Shown one piece after another: positions 1 to 9,377 of a stretch of 46,551 nt of DNA (position 1 is its first letter; the number at the start of each line of letters is the position of its first letter). Source of the DNA: Pandoraea sp. ASV26. GTDB taxonomy: Bacteria > Pseudomonadota > Gammaproteobacteria > Burkholderiales > Burkholderiaceae. The DNA lies in assembly GCF_016428915.1 (NCBI RefSeq), contig NZ_JAELTP010000038.1:1-46551 (forward strand). Direction: 5' to 3'. The position numbers were made by a program, and so were the translations under genes. Below the pieces are notes generated by a model. It searched no databases. It was not told where the DNA came from and saw only the letters and a list, made by a program, of their open reading frames with translations.

Positions 1-909
1 TTTTCGCCGCGTGGCCATCGCCACCCCGACAGCCGCGAGCACCATTCCGCCCCACGCCAGCGACGGCATGTGCTCGCCGACCATGATCCACGCCGCCAGC
101 GCCGCCGCGGGCGGCACGAGGAAGAACAGCGCCGAGACGCGCGACGCCTCGCCGCGCCGGATCATCGCCAGCAGCAACGAGATCGCGACGATCGAATTGC
201 CGATCACGAGATAGACGAGCGACGCGCCGAGCTGCCACGTCCATTCGATGTGCATCGGCTCAAGCCACCACGCGAGCGGCAGCGTCGCGGCGAAACCCAC
301 GGCGTACTGCACCAGATTGGACGTGACCGGATGCTGGCCCACACCGAAGCGCTTCTCGTAGAGCGTGCCGCTGGTGATCGCCGCGAGCGCCACGAACGTC
401 AGCCCCAGCCCTAGCGTGGAGGTCGCCTCCACCGCAGAGCGCGCCACGATGACGAGCGCCGCCCCGGCCAGGCCCAGCCCGAGCCCGATCCAGTTCAGAC
501 CGCTCACACGCTCGCCCACCAGATACGGCACGGCCAGTGCCACCAGAATTGGTTGCAGCGAGGTGATCAGCGCCACGCTGCCCGCCGACACCCCGAGACG
601 CAGCGCCAGATACGTCATGCTGAAGTACAGCGCCTGAATGAGCAGGCCGATGACCACGAGATGCCCCCACGCGGCGGCCGTCTTCGGCAGTGGCGGGCGC
701 ATGATGACCGCGAGCGGGGCCAGCAGCACCAACACCAGGCCGTAGCGCAAAGCGAGGAAAGTGAGCGGATCGGCATACGTCAGACCGATCTTGGCGACGG
801 TGAAGCCGACCGACCACAGGAACAGAAAGATGAGCGGTGCGGCGCGAAGCCACAACGGGTCGTGAGCCACACCGGTACGCACCGGGTCCAGCGAAGATTT
901 CAGCGACAT
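1..909 (-). CDS. EamA/DMT-family transporter, partial (C-terminus cut by window edge)
   Basis: An open frame of 303 codons runs from the ATG at 909 to base 1 with no stop, so the last residues lie outside the window. The protein is strongly hydrophobic, with about ten predicted membrane segments in two similar halves, as in drug/metabolite transporters of the EamA type. It starts MSLKSSLDPV and its first membrane segment contains PLIFLFLWSVGFTVAK. Family members export amino acids or other small metabolites across the inner membrane; nothing here identifies the substrate. No good Shine-Dalgarno sequence precedes the ATG. The neighbour at 1034-2686 lies upstream on the same strand, 124 bases away. 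Family assignment is fairly sure, substrate unknown. Confidence 0.85.
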   Translation of the reverse strand, partial: MSLKSSLDPVRTGVAHDPLWLRAAPLIFLFLWSVGFTVAKIGLTYADPLTFLALRYGLVLVLLAPLAVIMRPPLPKTAAAWGHLVVIGLLIQALYFSMTYLALRLGVSAGSVALITSLQPILVALAVPYLVGERVSGLNWIGLGLGLAGAALVIVARSAVEATSTLGLGLTFVALAAITSGTLYEKRFGVGQHPVTSNLVQYAVGFAATLPLAWWLEPMHIEWTWQLGASLVYLVIGNSIVAISLLLAMIRRGEASRVSALFFLVPPAAALAAWIMVGEHMPSLAWGGMVLAAVGVAMATRRK

Positions 910-1033
910 GGGCGAGGGGGGAGTTCGTGAGGGGGCGGCAGTGCCGGCAATAGCTCGCCGCGCACTGCACACAGCGCGCCGTCGAAGGCAAACCGCCGGA
1001 CCCCGTCGTTATCGTGGCGCGAGACGCACTCGC

Positions 1034-2686
1034 TCACCGGCGTTTGTTGCCACCGAGAATGCTGCCCAGCACGCCGCGCACGATCTCGCGGCCCAACTGG
1101 CTGCCGATGGTGCGCGCGGTGCTCTTGACCATTGCCTCGACGGCCGTGTCCTTGCGGCGCGAGCCACCCGCGCCGCCCAGCAAGCCGCCGAGCGAATCCT
1201 TCACGGCGTCGAGCAGCCCGCCGCCAGACGCTGCGCCCCCGTCCGGCACCGGCGCGCCGGAACCCGGGGGCGCATCGGGCTGACGTGTCTGCGTGCGCCC
1301 GACCAGCTTCTCGTAGGCTGACTCGCGATCCACCACGTTTTCGTACACGCCGGCCACCAGCGATGAGGCCATCAGCGTCGCACGTTCCTGCGGCGTGATC
1401 GGGCCGATGCGCGAGGCCGGCGGCTTGATGTACGCCCGCTCGGTCACGGCCGGACGCCCCTTCTCGTCGAGCAACGACACCAGCGCCTCGCCCACGCCCA
1501 ACTCGCCGATCACCGTTTCGATGTTGAGCGCCGGATTGGCACGCATTGTCTGCGCCGCCACCTTCACCGCCTTCTGATCGCGCGGCGAATAGGCCCGCAA
1601 GGCATGCTGCACGCGATTGCCCAACTGGCCGAGCACCGTGTCCGGCACGTCGACCGGGTTCTGCGTGACGAAATACACGCCAACGCCCTTCGAACGAATC
1701 AACCGCACCATCTGCTCGATGCGCTCTAACAACGGTTTGGGCGCTTCGTTGAACAGCAAATGCGCTTCGTCGAAGAAGAAAACGAGTTTGGGCTTGTCGG
1801 GGTCGCCCACTTCGGGCAACCGCTCGAACAGTTCGGCGAGCAGCCAAAGCAGGAACGTGGCGTAGATGCGCGGTGCGGCCAGCAGCTTGTCTGCCGCGAG
1901 AATGTTGACGATGCCACGCCCCTGCGCGTCCGTCTGCATGAAGTCTTCGATGTTGAGCATCGGCTCGCCGAAGAACTTGTCGGCCCCCTGCTGCTCCAGC
2001 GTGAGCAACCCGCGCTGGATCGCCCCGACCGAGGCGGCCGAGATGTTGCCGTATTGCGTGGTGAAGGTCGATGCGTTCTCGCCCACATGCTGGAGCATGG
2101 CGCGCAGGTCCTTGCTGTCGAGCAGCAGCAGACCGTTATCGTCGGCAATCTTGAAGACGAGGTTGAGCACCCCCGTCTGCGTCTCGTTGAGCCCGAGCAG
2201 GCGCGCGAGCAGGAGCGGCCCGAGATCGGAGACGGTCGCGCGCACCGGGTGGCCCTGTTCGCCGAAGACATCCCAGAGCGTGGCGGGGCTGCCGTGCCAG
2301 TCGGGGGTGTCGAATCCGAGATTGGCGATGCGCTCCCTGAGCTTGGGTGTCTCGACACCTGGCTGCGTGATGCCGGTCAGGTCGCCCTTCACGTCGGCCA
2401 GAAACACGGGCACGCCGATGTCGGAGAAGGCTTGCGCCATGACTTGCAGCGTGACGGTCTTGCCGGTGCCCGTGGCCCCGGTAATCAGACCGTGACGGTT
2501 GCCCATCGCCGGCAGCAGGCCGAGCACATGTTGGTTGTTGCGGGCGATGACGAGTGGTTCACCGGGTTCGTGAGCAGAATTCGCGGCCTCGGCAGGCGCG
2601 GCGCCAGGGGGCACGGCAGGGGCGGAAGACGCAGGAGCGGCGGAGGGAGACGGCGAGGCTTGCGGCGGCACGGGCTTCTGGGGCAT
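1034..2686 (-). CDS. HerA/YjgR-like P-loop ATPase (DUF853 family)
   Basis: This 550-residue protein begins with a Pro/Ala-rich leader of about 50 residues. The conserved region follows: [20 protein letters not shown] running into a Walker A motif GATGTGKT, and later a Walker B motif [13 protein letters not shown]. These match the YjgR/DUF853 group of HerA-like ATPases, whose cellular role is poorly defined; a DNA or protein translocating motor is inferred by relationship to HerA/FtsK. The C-terminus has a Gly-rich, Pro-rich linker ([15 protein letters not shown]) and a final helix with [19 protein letters not shown]. The frame is open far upstream, but the ATG at 2686 is chosen because GAGGT lies five bases before it and upstream residues are not family-like. 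A candidate promoter sits at 2778-2783. Confidence 0.88.
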   Translation of the reverse strand: MPQKPVPPQASPSPSAAPASSAPAVPPGAAPAEAANSAHEPGEPLVIARNNQHVLGLLPAMGNRHGLITGATGTGKTVTLQVMAQAFSDIGVPVFLADVKGDLTGITQPGVETPKLRERIANLGFDTPDWHGSPATLWDVFGEQGHPVRATVSDLGPLLLARLLGLNETQTGVLNLVFKIADDNGLLLLDSKDLRAMLQHVGENASTFTTQYGNISAASVGAIQRGLLTLEQQGADKFFGEPMLNIEDFMQTDAQGRGIVNILAADKLLAAPRIYATFLLWLLAELFERLPEVGDPDKPKLVFFFDEAHLLFNEAPKPLLERIEQMVRLIRSKGVGVYFVTQNPVDVPDTVLGQLGNRVQHALRAYSPRDQKAVKVAAQTMRANPALNIETVIGELGVGEALVSLLDEKGRPAVTERAYIKPPASRIGPITPQERATLMASSLVAGVYENVVDRESAYEKLVGRTQTRQPDAPPGSGAPVPDGGAASGGGLLDAVKDSLGGLLGGAGGSRRKDTAVEAMVKSTARTIGSQLGREIVRGVLGSILGGNKRR

Positions 2687-2777
2687 GAGAGACCTCGGCG
2701 GTTGACGCAGCGGGACTCGTGACACGGCGCAGCAAACACCCGTGGCACGGTGCGGCGGCATGATAAAATTGCCTCCG

Positions 2778-2798
2778 ATTATAGCGGCAGGTTGCCGC
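2778..2798 (-). promoter_or_regulatory. Candidate promoter -10 box with overlapping inverted repeat for the YjgR-like gene
   Basis: On the minus strand a perfect TATAAT lies at 2783-2778, about 90 bases before the ATG at 2686. Immediately upstream, in the spacer, is the inverted repeat GCGGCA-GGT-TGCCGC (2784-2798). No convincing -35 box is visible at the usual spacing. The repeat could be an operator that lets a repressor block RNA polymerase, which is an inference. Confidence 0.42.
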
Positions 2799-2951
2799 TG
2801 GGACTGCCCCGCCCCGAAACGATGGATAGATGGACAGGATCGACAGATCATGGACGGGACCGATGAGATCGACACGATCCATGGGACCCCACGGGGCGAT
2901 GGGCAATTGGCGCCCGCGACCCCGGTGGTGGCGGGCGCTCTCGTTTCAACG

Positions 2952-2980
2952 GCCGGCCGCGCCTGACTGCGCGGGCCGGC
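2952..2980 (+). other. GC-rich hairpin upstream of yebC
   Basis: GCCGGCCGCGC (2952-2962) pairs with GCGCGGGCCGGC (2969-2980) with a single bulged base and a six-base loop. There is no T tract, so it is not a classical terminator for either strand. It may be a leader structure or a chance GC-rich repeat. Confidence 0.35.
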
Positions 2981-3022
2981 AGAGCATACTTCGCCGCACA
3001 GGGCGGCACGACGGAGAAATTC

Positions 3023-3748
3023 ATGGCGGGTCATTCCAAATGGGCCAACATCAAGCACAAGAAGGCTGCGGCAGATGCCAAGCGCGGCAAAGTCTGGACA
3101 CGCCTGATCAAGGAAATCACGGTAGCCGCCCGTCTCGGCGGCGGTGATGCCGACAGCAACCCGCGCCTGCGTCTGGCCGTGGAAAAGGCGGCCGACGCCA
3201 ACATGCCCAAGGACAACGTCAAGCGCGCGATCGATCGCGGCGTGGGCGGCCTGGACGGCGCGAACTACGAAGAAATCCGCTACGAAGGCTATGGCATCAA
3301 CGGCGCGGCCGTGATCGTCGACACCATGACGGACAACCGCGTGCGCACCGTTGCGGAAGTGCGTCACGCCTTCTCCAAGTTCGGCGGCAACATGGGCACC
3401 GACGGCTCGGTGGCCTTCCTCTTCACGCACTGCGGCCAGTTCCTGTTCTCGCCGGAAACCCCGGAAGACAAGCTCATGGAAGTGGCGCTCGACGCCGGTG
3501 CCGACGACGTCATCACCAACGACGACGGCAGCTTTGAAGTCATCTGCCCGCCGAACGACTTGCAGGCCGTGAAGGAAAAGCTCGAAGCGGCCGGCCTGAA
3601 GGCCGAAGTCGCGGAAGTCACGATGAAACCCCAAACCGAAGTGGTCTTCACCGGCGAAGACGCCGTAAAGATGCAAAAGCTGCTCGACGCGCTCGAAAAC
3701 CTCGACGACGTGCAGGAAGTCTTCACCAACGCCGTCATCGAGGAATAA
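3023..3748 (+). CDS. yebC: YebC/PmpR-family regulator
   Basis: The 241-residue product has the family's usual length and its hallmark N-terminus [16 protein letters not shown]. The acidic central part and the C-terminal domain ending DNAVIEE-like (here FTNAVIEE) also fit. YebC proteins were first described as DNA-binding regulators and more recently as factors relieving ribosome stalling on proline-rich stretches; which applies here cannot be told from sequence. The ATG at 3023 follows a GGAG at a sensible distance and matches family starts. Its stop is one base before the purD ATG, so the two genes should be co-transcribed. Confidence 0.97.
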   Translation: MAGHSKWANIKHKKAAADAKRGKVWTRLIKEITVAARLGGGDADSNPRLRLAVEKAADANMPKDNVKRAIDRGVGGLDGANYEEIRYEGYGINGAAVIVDTMTDNRVRTVAEVRHAFSKFGGNMGTDGSVAFLFTHCGQFLFSPETPEDKLMEVALDAGADDVITNDDGSFEVICPPNDLQAVKEKLEAAGLKAEVAEVTMKPQTEVVFTGEDAVKMQKLLDALENLDDVQEVFTNAVIEE

Positions 3749-3749
3749 G

Positions 3750-5027
3750 ATGAAAATTCTGGTTGTCGGATCGGGCGGCCGCGAACACGCGCTGGCGTGG
3801 AAGCTTGCCCAATCGCCCCGCATTCAACTGGTCTACGTCGCGCCAGGAAATGGCGGCACGGCGCTCGACGAGCGTCTGCGCAATGTGCCGATCAGCGATC
3901 CGAACGTGCTCGCCGAGTTCGCCGTGCGCGAAGGCATCGCGTTGACGGTCGTTGGCCCCGAAACGCCGCTCGCCGCCGGGATCGTCAATATCTTCCGCGC
4001 GCGCGGTCTGAAGATCTTCGGGCCGACCAAGGAAGCCGCACAGCTCGAATCGTCGAAGGACTTTGCCAAGGCGTTCATGAAGCGCCACGGCATTCCCACC
4101 GCCGAATACGAAACGTTTACCGACGCCGCCCTCGCGCACGCGTACATCGACGCCAAGGGCGCACCGATCGTCATCAAGGCGGACGGTCTCGCGGCCGGCA
4201 AGGGGGTGGTCGTGGCGATGTCGCTCGAAGAAGCGCACAACGCCGTCGACATGATGCTCGCGGACAACAAGCTCGGCAATGCCGGCGCCCGCGTCGTGAT
4301 CGAGGAGTTCCTGCACGGCGAGGAAGCCAGCTTCATCGTGATGGTCGACGGCAAGAACGTGCTGCCGCTCGCCACGTCGCAGGATCACAAGCGTCTGCTC
4401 GATAACGATCAGGGCCCGAACACGGGTGGCATGGGCGCGTACTCGCCCGCGCCGATCGTCACGCCGCAGATTCACGCCCGCGTGATGCGCGAGATCATTC
4501 TGCCGACCGTGCGCGGCATGGAAAACGACGGGATTCGCTTCACGGGCTTCCTGTACGCCGGTCTGATGATCGACGCGCAAGGCAACGTCAAGACGCTCGA
4601 ATTCAACTGCCGCATGGGCGACCCGGAGACGCAACCGATCATGGCGCGTCTGAAGGGCGACTTCTCGGTGGTGGTCGAGCACGCGATTGCCGGCACGCTC
4701 GACAAGGTCGAACTCGACTGGGATCGCCGTTACGCACTCGGCGTGGTGCTCGCCGCCCACGGCTATCCGGACACCCCGCGCAAGGGCGACCGGATCTCCG
4801 ACGTGCCGGCCGAGACAGCCGATTGCGTGACGTTCCACGCAGGCACCCAGCTCGAGAACGACGTGCTCACCGTCACCGGCGGGCGCGTGCTGTGCGTGGT
4901 CGGCCTGTCCGACACCGTGCGCGGTGCGCAAAGCGTGGCGTACCAGACCGTCAACCAGATCAGTTTCGACGGCATGCAATATCGCCACGACATCGGCAAC
5001 CGCGCGCTGGCGCGCAAACCGGAGTAA
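3750..5027 (+). CDS. purD: Phosphoribosylamine-glycine ligase (GAR synthetase)
   Basis: This 425-residue cytoplasmic enzyme joins glycine to phosphoribosylamine using ATP, the second step of purine synthesis. The N-terminus [19 protein letters not shown] is the family signature; an ATP-grasp core follows ([17 protein letters not shown]), then the [11 protein letters not shown] and [10 protein letters not shown] motifs near residues 190 and 290. Length is normal and no catalytic region is missing. The ribosome binding site GAGGA (3740-3744) lies inside the end of yebC, so translation of the two is probably coupled. A hairpin 49 bases after the stop probably ends the transcript. Confidence 0.98.
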   Translation: MKILVVGSGGREHALAWKLAQSPRIQLVYVAPGNGGTALDERLRNVPISDPNVLAEFAVREGIALTVVGPETPLAAGIVNIFRARGLKIFGPTKEAAQLESSKDFAKAFMKRHGIPTAEYETFTDAALAHAYIDAKGAPIVIKADGLAAGKGVVVAMSLEEAHNAVDMMLADNKLGNAGARVVIEEFLHGEEASFIVMVDGKNVLPLATSQDHKRLLDNDQGPNTGGMGAYSPAPIVTPQIHARVMREIILPTVRGMENDGIRFTGFLYAGLMIDAQGNVKTLEFNCRMGDPETQPIMARLKGDFSVVVEHAIAGTLDKVELDWDRRYALGVVLAAHGYPDTPRKGDRISDVPAETADCVTFHAGTQLENDVLTVTGGRVLCVVGLSDTVRGAQSVAYQTVNQISFDGMQYRHDIGNRALARKPE

Positions 5028-5075
5028 GCCCGGCCGCGCCTGAACGCTTGCCATCAGGCGCGAATCCGCGCTGCC

Positions 5076-5108
5076 ACGGCCCGGGGGACGTCAAGTCGCC
5101 CGGGCCGT
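5076..5108 (+). terminator. Probable terminator after purD
   Basis: ACGGCCCGGG (5076-5085) pairs perfectly with CCCGGGCCGT (5099-5108); the 13-base loop can add a further GAC/GTC pairing. It is followed by TGTCATTT, a weak T-rich tail. The position just after the yebC-purD unit fits a terminator, although the T run is poor. Confidence 0.6.
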
Positions 5109-5323
5109 TGTCATTTCGGCGTGCGCGTTAATGGTTTGCCATGGCGCCCTTGCTGCCCGGCCGCAATTGACAAGCGCAGGCCAAGTTGGCACGCTGGCAC
5201 CGCGTGCCCCCGCGCTCAGTCCGTATGGACGCGTATCCGGCGTGATAGGGGGATGCCCATCCGGCCAGCCCCGGCGGAATTCATGCAGTTTTCCTGACAG
5301 ACCCTCGCTCGACGGAGACTCAC

Positions 5324-6214
5324 ATGTTTGATCTCGGCAAACTGGTCAACGATTATCTGGTGCCGTTCGGCCTGAAAATCGCGATGGCCGTCGTTATCTG
5401 GATTGTCGGTGGCATCGTCATCAATGTGGTCGCGCGGCTCGTTCGCAGCGCCATGACCCGCAGGGCCATCGATCCCACCCTCGTTCGCTACACCGAATCG
5501 ACGCTGCGCATCGCCTTGCGCATCGCGCTCGTTATTTCCATCCTCAGTGTCTGCGGTATCGAGACGACATCGTTCGCCGCCCTGCTCGCCGCCGCCGGCA
5601 TCGCCATCGGCGCCGCATGGTCCGGACTGCTGTCGAATTTCGCCTCGGGCATCTTCCTCATCGTGCTGCGGCCGTTCAAGACCGGCGACATGATCAGCGC
5701 GGGCGGTGTGACCGGTGTGGTCGACGAGATCGGCCTGTTCGTCACCACCCTCACTACGGCCGACAATTTACGCGTGTACGTCGGCAACACGAAGGTCTTC
5801 AGCGACAACATCACGGTGTACGACGCCAACGCGTTTCGCCGCGTCGACCTGACCGCGCAACTCGCCCACACGGTGGACGTGCAGGACGCGATTGCGCGTC
5901 TGAAGGCACGCATCGCGCAGATTCCCAACGTGATGGGCACGCCGCCGGTCGACGTCGTGATTCTCGAATTCAACCCGGCCGGGCCGGTGCTCGCGGTGCG
6001 TCCGTACTGTCATAACCGCGATTACTGGCAGGTGTATTTCGACACGAACCAGGCCATCGCCGAGGTCGGCGGCACCGCCCAATGGCCGATACCGGCCCCC
6101 CGCCAGATCTTCATGCCGCCGCCGGGCGACGCGAGCAAGGCGATGCCTGTGCCGTCCCCCGCAGGCGGCGCGGCGGCACCGACCAGCCCCCTGCCGAACG
6201 CGCCAACGCGCTGA
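5324..6214 (+). CDS. Small-conductance mechanosensitive channel, MscS family
   Basis: The 296-residue inner-membrane protein has three hydrophobic segments at its N-terminus (about residues 15-35, 58-78 and 84-110). The third is the pore helix, rich in Ala and Gly (AAGIAIGAAWSGLLSNFASG), followed by the beta-domain signature RPFKTGDMISAGG. A soluble alpha/beta domain with a Pro/Ala-rich tail completes it. MscS channels open under membrane tension and release solutes during osmotic downshock. The short length corresponds to the E. coli MscS type, not the large MscK type. It stands alone between the purD hairpin and hemF, with a GGAG ribosome binding site upstream of the ATG. Confidence 0.94.
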   Translation: MFDLGKLVNDYLVPFGLKIAMAVVIWIVGGIVINVVARLVRSAMTRRAIDPTLVRYTESTLRIALRIALVISILSVCGIETTSFAALLAAAGIAIGAAWSGLLSNFASGIFLIVLRPFKTGDMISAGGVTGVVDEIGLFVTTLTTADNLRVYVGNTKVFSDNITVYDANAFRRVDLTAQLAHTVDVQDAIARLKARIAQIPNVMGTPPVDVVILEFNPAGPVLAVRPYCHNRDYWQVYFDTNQAIAEVGGTAQWPIPAPRQIFMPPPGDASKAMPVPSPAGGAAAPTSPLPNAPTR

Positions 6215-6300
6215 TCGTCAGCGCTTGATACAGGTCATCCGGACGGCATTCGGCCTCGCCGTTTGCCGCCCCGGCCTGCCCCCGAACGCGTGGCTGCCGG

Positions 6301-6306
6301 TACAAT
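6301..6306 (+). promoter_or_regulatory. Candidate -10 box for hemF
   Basis: TACAAT lies 33 bases before the hemF ATG, in the context CCGGTACAATCGCGG. No clear -35 match is present at 16-18 bases. The same (G/C)TACAATNC word recurs before several other genes in this window, which supports it weakly. Confidence 0.35.
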
Positions 6307-6339
6307 CGCGGTTATTACCACGCATGGGGACGTCACAGA

Positions 6340-7275
6340 ATGACAGCGCAAGACGCCGCACCGGCACCGGACACGGGCGCGGTTCGCACTTATCTGCTCG
6401 GGCTTCAGGACCGTATTGTCGAGACGCTGGAGCGCCTTGACGGCAAACGCTTCCTGGCCGACGACTGGCAACGCCCGGCCGACGGTGCCCTGCGCGGTGA
6501 CGGCCGTACGCGCGTGCTCGACGACGGCAACTTCTTCGAGCGCGGTGGCGTGAACTTCTCCCACGTGGTCGGCGACAAGCTGCCGGGCTCGGCCAGCGCG
6601 TCGCGCCCCGAACTGGCCGGACGCGGCTTCGAAGCCCTGGGCGTCTCGCTGGTGCTGCATCCGCGCAATCCGTACTGCCCGACTGTGCACTTCAACGTGC
6701 GTATCCTGATCGCGACCGCGCCCGGCGAGTTGCCCGCGTTCTGGTTCGGCGGCGGCATGGACCTCACGCCGTACTATCCGTACGAAGAGGACTGCCAGCA
6801 CTTCCATCAGACCTGCAAGGACGCGCTCGATCCCTTCGACACCGCGTGGTACCCGCGCTTCAAGGCGTGGTGCGACGAGTACTTCTATCTGAAGCACCGT
6901 CAGGAACCGCGCGGTATCGGCGGCATTTTCTTCGACGACTTCTCCGGCGGTGGCTTCGACACCGGCTTCGCGGTCATGCAAAGCGTGGGCGATGCCTTCC
7001 TCGACGCCTACGTGCCCATCATCGAGCGCCGCCGCGGCATGCCGTATGGCGAGCGCGAGCGCGATTTTCAGGCGCACCGGCGCGGGCGCTACGTCGAATT
7101 CAATCTGGTCTGGGATCGTGGCACGCACTTCGGCCTGCAATCGGGCGGACGCACCGAATCGATCCTGATGTCGATGCCGCCGATCGTGAAATGGCACTAC
7201 GACTGGAAACCCGAACCGAACACGCCCGAAGCGAAGCTCTATACCGACTTCCTTGTGCGCCGGGATTGGGTGTGA
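6340..7275 (+). CDS. hemF: Oxygen-dependent coproporphyrinogen III oxidase
   Basis: HemF decarboxylates coproporphyrinogen III to protoporphyrinogen IX with molecular oxygen, a late step in heme synthesis in the cytoplasm. The 311-residue protein has normal length and the family's conserved blocks: [15 protein letters not shown] near residue 107, [31 protein letters not shown], and the C-terminal [20 protein letters not shown]. The conserved His residues expected near the active site are present. The gene is followed after 13 bases by nadD, so it probably opens a hemF-nadD-rsfS-rlmH operon. Confidence 0.98.
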   Translation: MTAQDAAPAPDTGAVRTYLLGLQDRIVETLERLDGKRFLADDWQRPADGALRGDGRTRVLDDGNFFERGGVNFSHVVGDKLPGSASASRPELAGRGFEALGVSLVLHPRNPYCPTVHFNVRILIATAPGELPAFWFGGGMDLTPYYPYEEDCQHFHQTCKDALDPFDTAWYPRFKAWCDEYFYLKHRQEPRGIGGIFFDDFSGGGFDTGFAVMQSVGDAFLDAYVPIIERRRGMPYGERERDFQAHRRGRYVEFNLVWDRGTHFGLQSGGRTESILMSMPPIVKWHYDWKPEPNTPEAKLYTDFLVRRDWV

Positions 7276-7288
7276 AGGCCGGCCGCGC

Positions 7289-8089
7289 ATGACGCTCTCT
7301 TCCCCTGCGGTGCCGCAGATGTCCGGCACTTCGCCCGATACTTCGCCCGATACGTCGCCCGATACGTCGCCCGATATTTCGCCAAATATGTCGCTGACCG
7401 GTTCAACCCGGCCGATCCGGCGCATTGGCGTGCTGGGCGGCACCTTCGACCCGATTCACACGGGCCATCTGGCGCTGGGCGCACTTTTCGCCCGCACGCT
7501 CGCGCTCGACGAACTGATCCTGATGCCGGCGGGCCAGCAGCCGCAGAAGCAGAACAGCACCCCGGCCGGGCACCGGCTGGCGATGACGCGTCTGGCCGCC
7601 GAAGTGCTCGCCGCCGAACTGGCGCGCACGCAGCCGTCCACGCAGTTGATCGTCAGCACACGCGAGATCGAGCGCGCGGGGCCGAGCTACACCGTCGATA
7701 CGCTGCGCGACATTCGCCTCGATGCCGGCCCTCAGGCGTCGCTGTCGCTGCTCATCGGCTCGGACCAACTGGTACGACTGGACACCTGGCACGCCTGGCG
7801 CGAGTTGTTCGATTACGCCCATGTCTGCGCGGCGGCGCGGCCCGGTTTCAGCCGCGAGACAGCCTCGCCGCAACTGCGTCAAGTCTTCGCTGAACGGGAA
7901 AAGTCCGCGCTCGGGGTACAATCCACGCCATGCGGCGGCATTCTGATCGACGACTCACTGGCCGTCGACATCTCCGCCACCGAGTTGCGCGCCACTTTGG
8001 CGCACGCGCAAGACGCGGCCACGCCCCCGGCGAACCTGCCTGAACCTGTGTGGCACTACATCCGCGCGCAACACCTGTATAGCGCTTGA
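7289..8089 (+). CDS. nadD: Nicotinate-nucleotide adenylyltransferase with repeat-bearing N-terminal extension
   Basis: NadD adenylylates nicotinate mononucleotide in NAD synthesis. The catalytic nucleotidyltransferase motif GGTFDPIHTGH is clear, as is the later SATELR motif (ISATELRATL). From the ATG at 7289 the protein has 266 residues; about 40 residues precede the conserved core. This leader contains TSPD repeats encoded by a 12-base tandem repeat (7328-7387). Alternative starts at 7253 (inside hemF), 7319 and 7388 are possible; 7388 would remove the repeats but keep MSLTGSTRPIRRIGVLGG. I chose 7289 because it is the first ATG after the hemF stop, but this start is uncertain. Confidence 0.93.
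   Translation: MTLSSPAVPQMSGTSPDTSPDTSPDTSPDISPNMSLTGSTRPIRRIGVLGGTFDPIHTGHLALGALFARTLALDELILMPAGQQPQKQNSTPAGHRLAMTRLAAEVLAAELARTQPSTQLIVSTREIERAGPSYTVDTLRDIRLDAGPQASLSLLIGSDQLVRLDTWHAWRELFDYAHVCAAARPGFSRETASPQLRQVFAEREKSALGVQSTPCGGILIDDSLAVDISATELRATLAHAQDAATPPANLPEPVWHYIRAQHLYSA
7328..7387 (+). repeat. 12-base tandem repeat inside the nadD 5' end
   Basis: Five units of a 12-base word run head to tail: ACTTCGCCCGAT twice, ACGTCGCCCGAT twice, then a degenerate ATTTCGCCAAAT. Each unit encodes Thr/Ile-Ser-Pro-Asp/Asn. The unit is a multiple of three, so copy-number change would alter length without shifting frame. Confidence 0.9.
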
Positions 8090-8143
8090 CCGCCCCTCCC
8101 GGGACGCTACCTCGCACTCCCTGTTTCACCAAAAAGACGCACT

Positions 8144-8581
8144 ATGGATATTCGTAAACTTCAGCGCCTGATCGTCGACGCCCTCGAAGACGTCAAAGCC
8201 CAGGACATCAAGGTGTTCAACACCTCGCACCTCACCGCCCTGTTCGACCGGGTGGTCATCGCGAGCGGCACCTCCAATCGCCAGACCAAGGCCCTCGCCG
8301 CGAGCGTGCGCGACAAGGTCAAGGAAGGCGGTGGCGACATCGTCAGCATGGAAGGCGAAGATGTGGGGGAATGGGTGCTGGTCGACACGGGCGATGCCAT
8401 CGTGCACATCATGCAACCCGCCCTGCGCCAGTACTACAACCTCGAAGAGATCTGGGGCGAGAAGCCGGTCCGCCTGAAGGCCGCCGGTACGAAGGCCGGT
8501 GCCAAGGCCAGCGCGGAAGACGACGAAGACGAGGACGACGCCATCGAGTCCCCGGCACCCGCCCGCCGCAAGACGAAGTAA
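8144..8581 (+). CDS. rsfS: Ribosomal silencing factor RsfS
   Basis: RsfS binds ribosomal protein L14 on the large subunit and blocks subunit joining when nutrients are short. The 145-residue protein opens MDIRKLQRLIVDALEDVKAQD and carries the family core VVIASGTSNRQTKALA and VLVDTGDAIVHIMQP followed by YYNLEEIWG. A charged tail of about 35 residues, with an acidic stretch (EDDEDEDD) and a basic end (RRKTK), extends beyond the minimal domain. It lies between nadD and rlmH with short gaps (54 and 24 bases), the typical order for this trio. Confidence 0.97.
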   Translation: MDIRKLQRLIVDALEDVKAQDIKVFNTSHLTALFDRVVIASGTSNRQTKALAASVRDKVKEGGGDIVSMEGEDVGEWVLVDTGDAIVHIMQPALRQYYNLEEIWGEKPVRLKAAGTKAGAKASAEDDEDEDDAIESPAPARRKTK

Positions 8582-8605
8582 GGCACAGCGCCGGATTCTG
8601 CCGTC

Positions 8606-9076
8606 ATGCGTCTGTTCATTCTCGCAGTCGGGCACAAGATGCCCGGCTGGATCGAGACCGCCTTCGCCGAGTACGCCAAGCGCATGCCGCCCGAGCTGCG
8701 CATCGAACTCAAGGAAATCAAGCCGGAGCAACGCTCCAATTCCCGCACGGCCGAGACGGTGATGGCCGCCGAGGCGCAGCGCATCGACGCGGCCCTGCCG
8801 CGCGGCTGCCGCCTCGTGTGCCTCGATGAGCGCGGGCAGGACCTCACCACGATGCGTCTGGCCCAGTCGCTCACCAGTTGGCAGCAGGACGGCCGCGACG
8901 TCGCCTTCGTGATCGGCGGTGCCGACGGGCTCGACCCGGCCCTCAAGGCGCGTGCCGATACGCTCATCCGCCTGTCGAGTCTGACGATGCCTCACGGCAT
9001 GGTGCGCGTGTTGCTCGCCGAACAGCTCTACCGCGCGTGGAGCATTAACGCCAATCACCCCTATCATCGTGTCTGA
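8606..9076 (+). CDS. rlmH: 23S rRNA (pseudouridine1915-N3)-methyltransferase
   Basis: RlmH is a SPOUT-class methyltransferase that methylates pseudouridine 1915 in helix 69 of 23S rRNA on the assembled ribosome. The 156-residue length is exactly typical. Family blocks are visible: [17 protein letters not shown] at the start, [19 protein letters not shown] (the S-adenosylmethionine loop) and the C-terminal [20 protein letters not shown] ending NHPYHR. No Shine-Dalgarno sequence is obvious. It closes the hemF-nadD-rsfS-rlmH unit; the next gene in line is ugpB, 301 bases away. Confidence 0.98.
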   Translation: MRLFILAVGHKMPGWIETAFAEYAKRMPPELRIELKEIKPEQRSNSRTAETVMAAEAQRIDAALPRGCRLVCLDERGQDLTTMRLAQSLTSWQQDGRDVAFVIGGADGLDPALKARADTLIRLSSLTMPHGMVRVLLAEQLYRAWSINANHPYHRV

Positions 9077-9377
9077 AGTACCTCTGAGTACCTCTGAGCA
9101 CGTGTGAAGGCGTTCGAGCGTGCCTGACGAGAAAATAAGTCAGGAATAAGTCACGACATCTTGTGCGGTGCAACGCAACGTTGCACCCGGCTACCCGGGG
9201 TGTGAAACGCCTTGCCGGGTGGCCCGCTCCGAAGCCTGTCAATCCCCCCCAGACGCCCCTGTGCAACACGCATTGTGCGCTGCGGGTGGAAAAAACACGA
9301 CGACGTGATAGTCTACGCGGCGCTACAAGGTTCGCACCGCGAACAACTAGACTTCTCGTGAACCACCGGAGATTGGC
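9077..9377 (+). other. Intergenic region before the ugp operon
   Basis: Just after the rlmH stop a ten-base word AGTACCTCTG is repeated in tandem (9077-9086, 9087-9096), with a third degenerate copy. A perfect inverted repeat lies at 9167-9187. The ugpB promoter should be here, but I cannot assign -35 and -10 boxes reliably. No gene is credible. Confidence 0.5.
9167..9187 (+). promoter_or_regulatory. Perfect inverted repeat upstream of ugpB (operator or terminator stem)
   Basis: GGTGCAACG and CGTTGCACC form nine base pairs around a CAA centre. It may be the rlmH terminator stem (no T tract follows) or an operator for the ugp operon. The sequence alone does not decide. Confidence 0.45.

Larger units (their letters stand above)
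2687..3022. other. Intergenic region between the divergent YjgR-like gene and yebC
   Basis: These 336 bases separate divergent genes. They hold a TATAAT box on the minus strand (2778-2783) with an adjoining inverted repeat (2784-2798), a run of near-repeats of GATC/GGAC words around 2821-2885, and a GC-rich hairpin at 2952-2980 just upstream of yebC. I see no credible gene; short open frames here lack ribosome binding sites and family features. The yebC promoter must lie here but I cannot place it with confidence. Confidence 0.5.

Noticed and set aside
2687-3823. Long N-terminal extension of the YjgR-like frame through yebC
   Set aside because: It would run antisense through yebC; the ATG at 2686 has a good ribosome binding site.
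5131-5331. A 66-codon frame between purD and the MscS gene
   Set aside because: No ribosome binding site, it overlaps the MscS start, and the residues show no structure or family signal.
9230-9270. Pho box before ugpB (CTGTCA and CTGTGCA words)
   Set aside because: The two words are 23 bases apart rather than 11, with no middle copy, so the match to a PhoB site is too weak.
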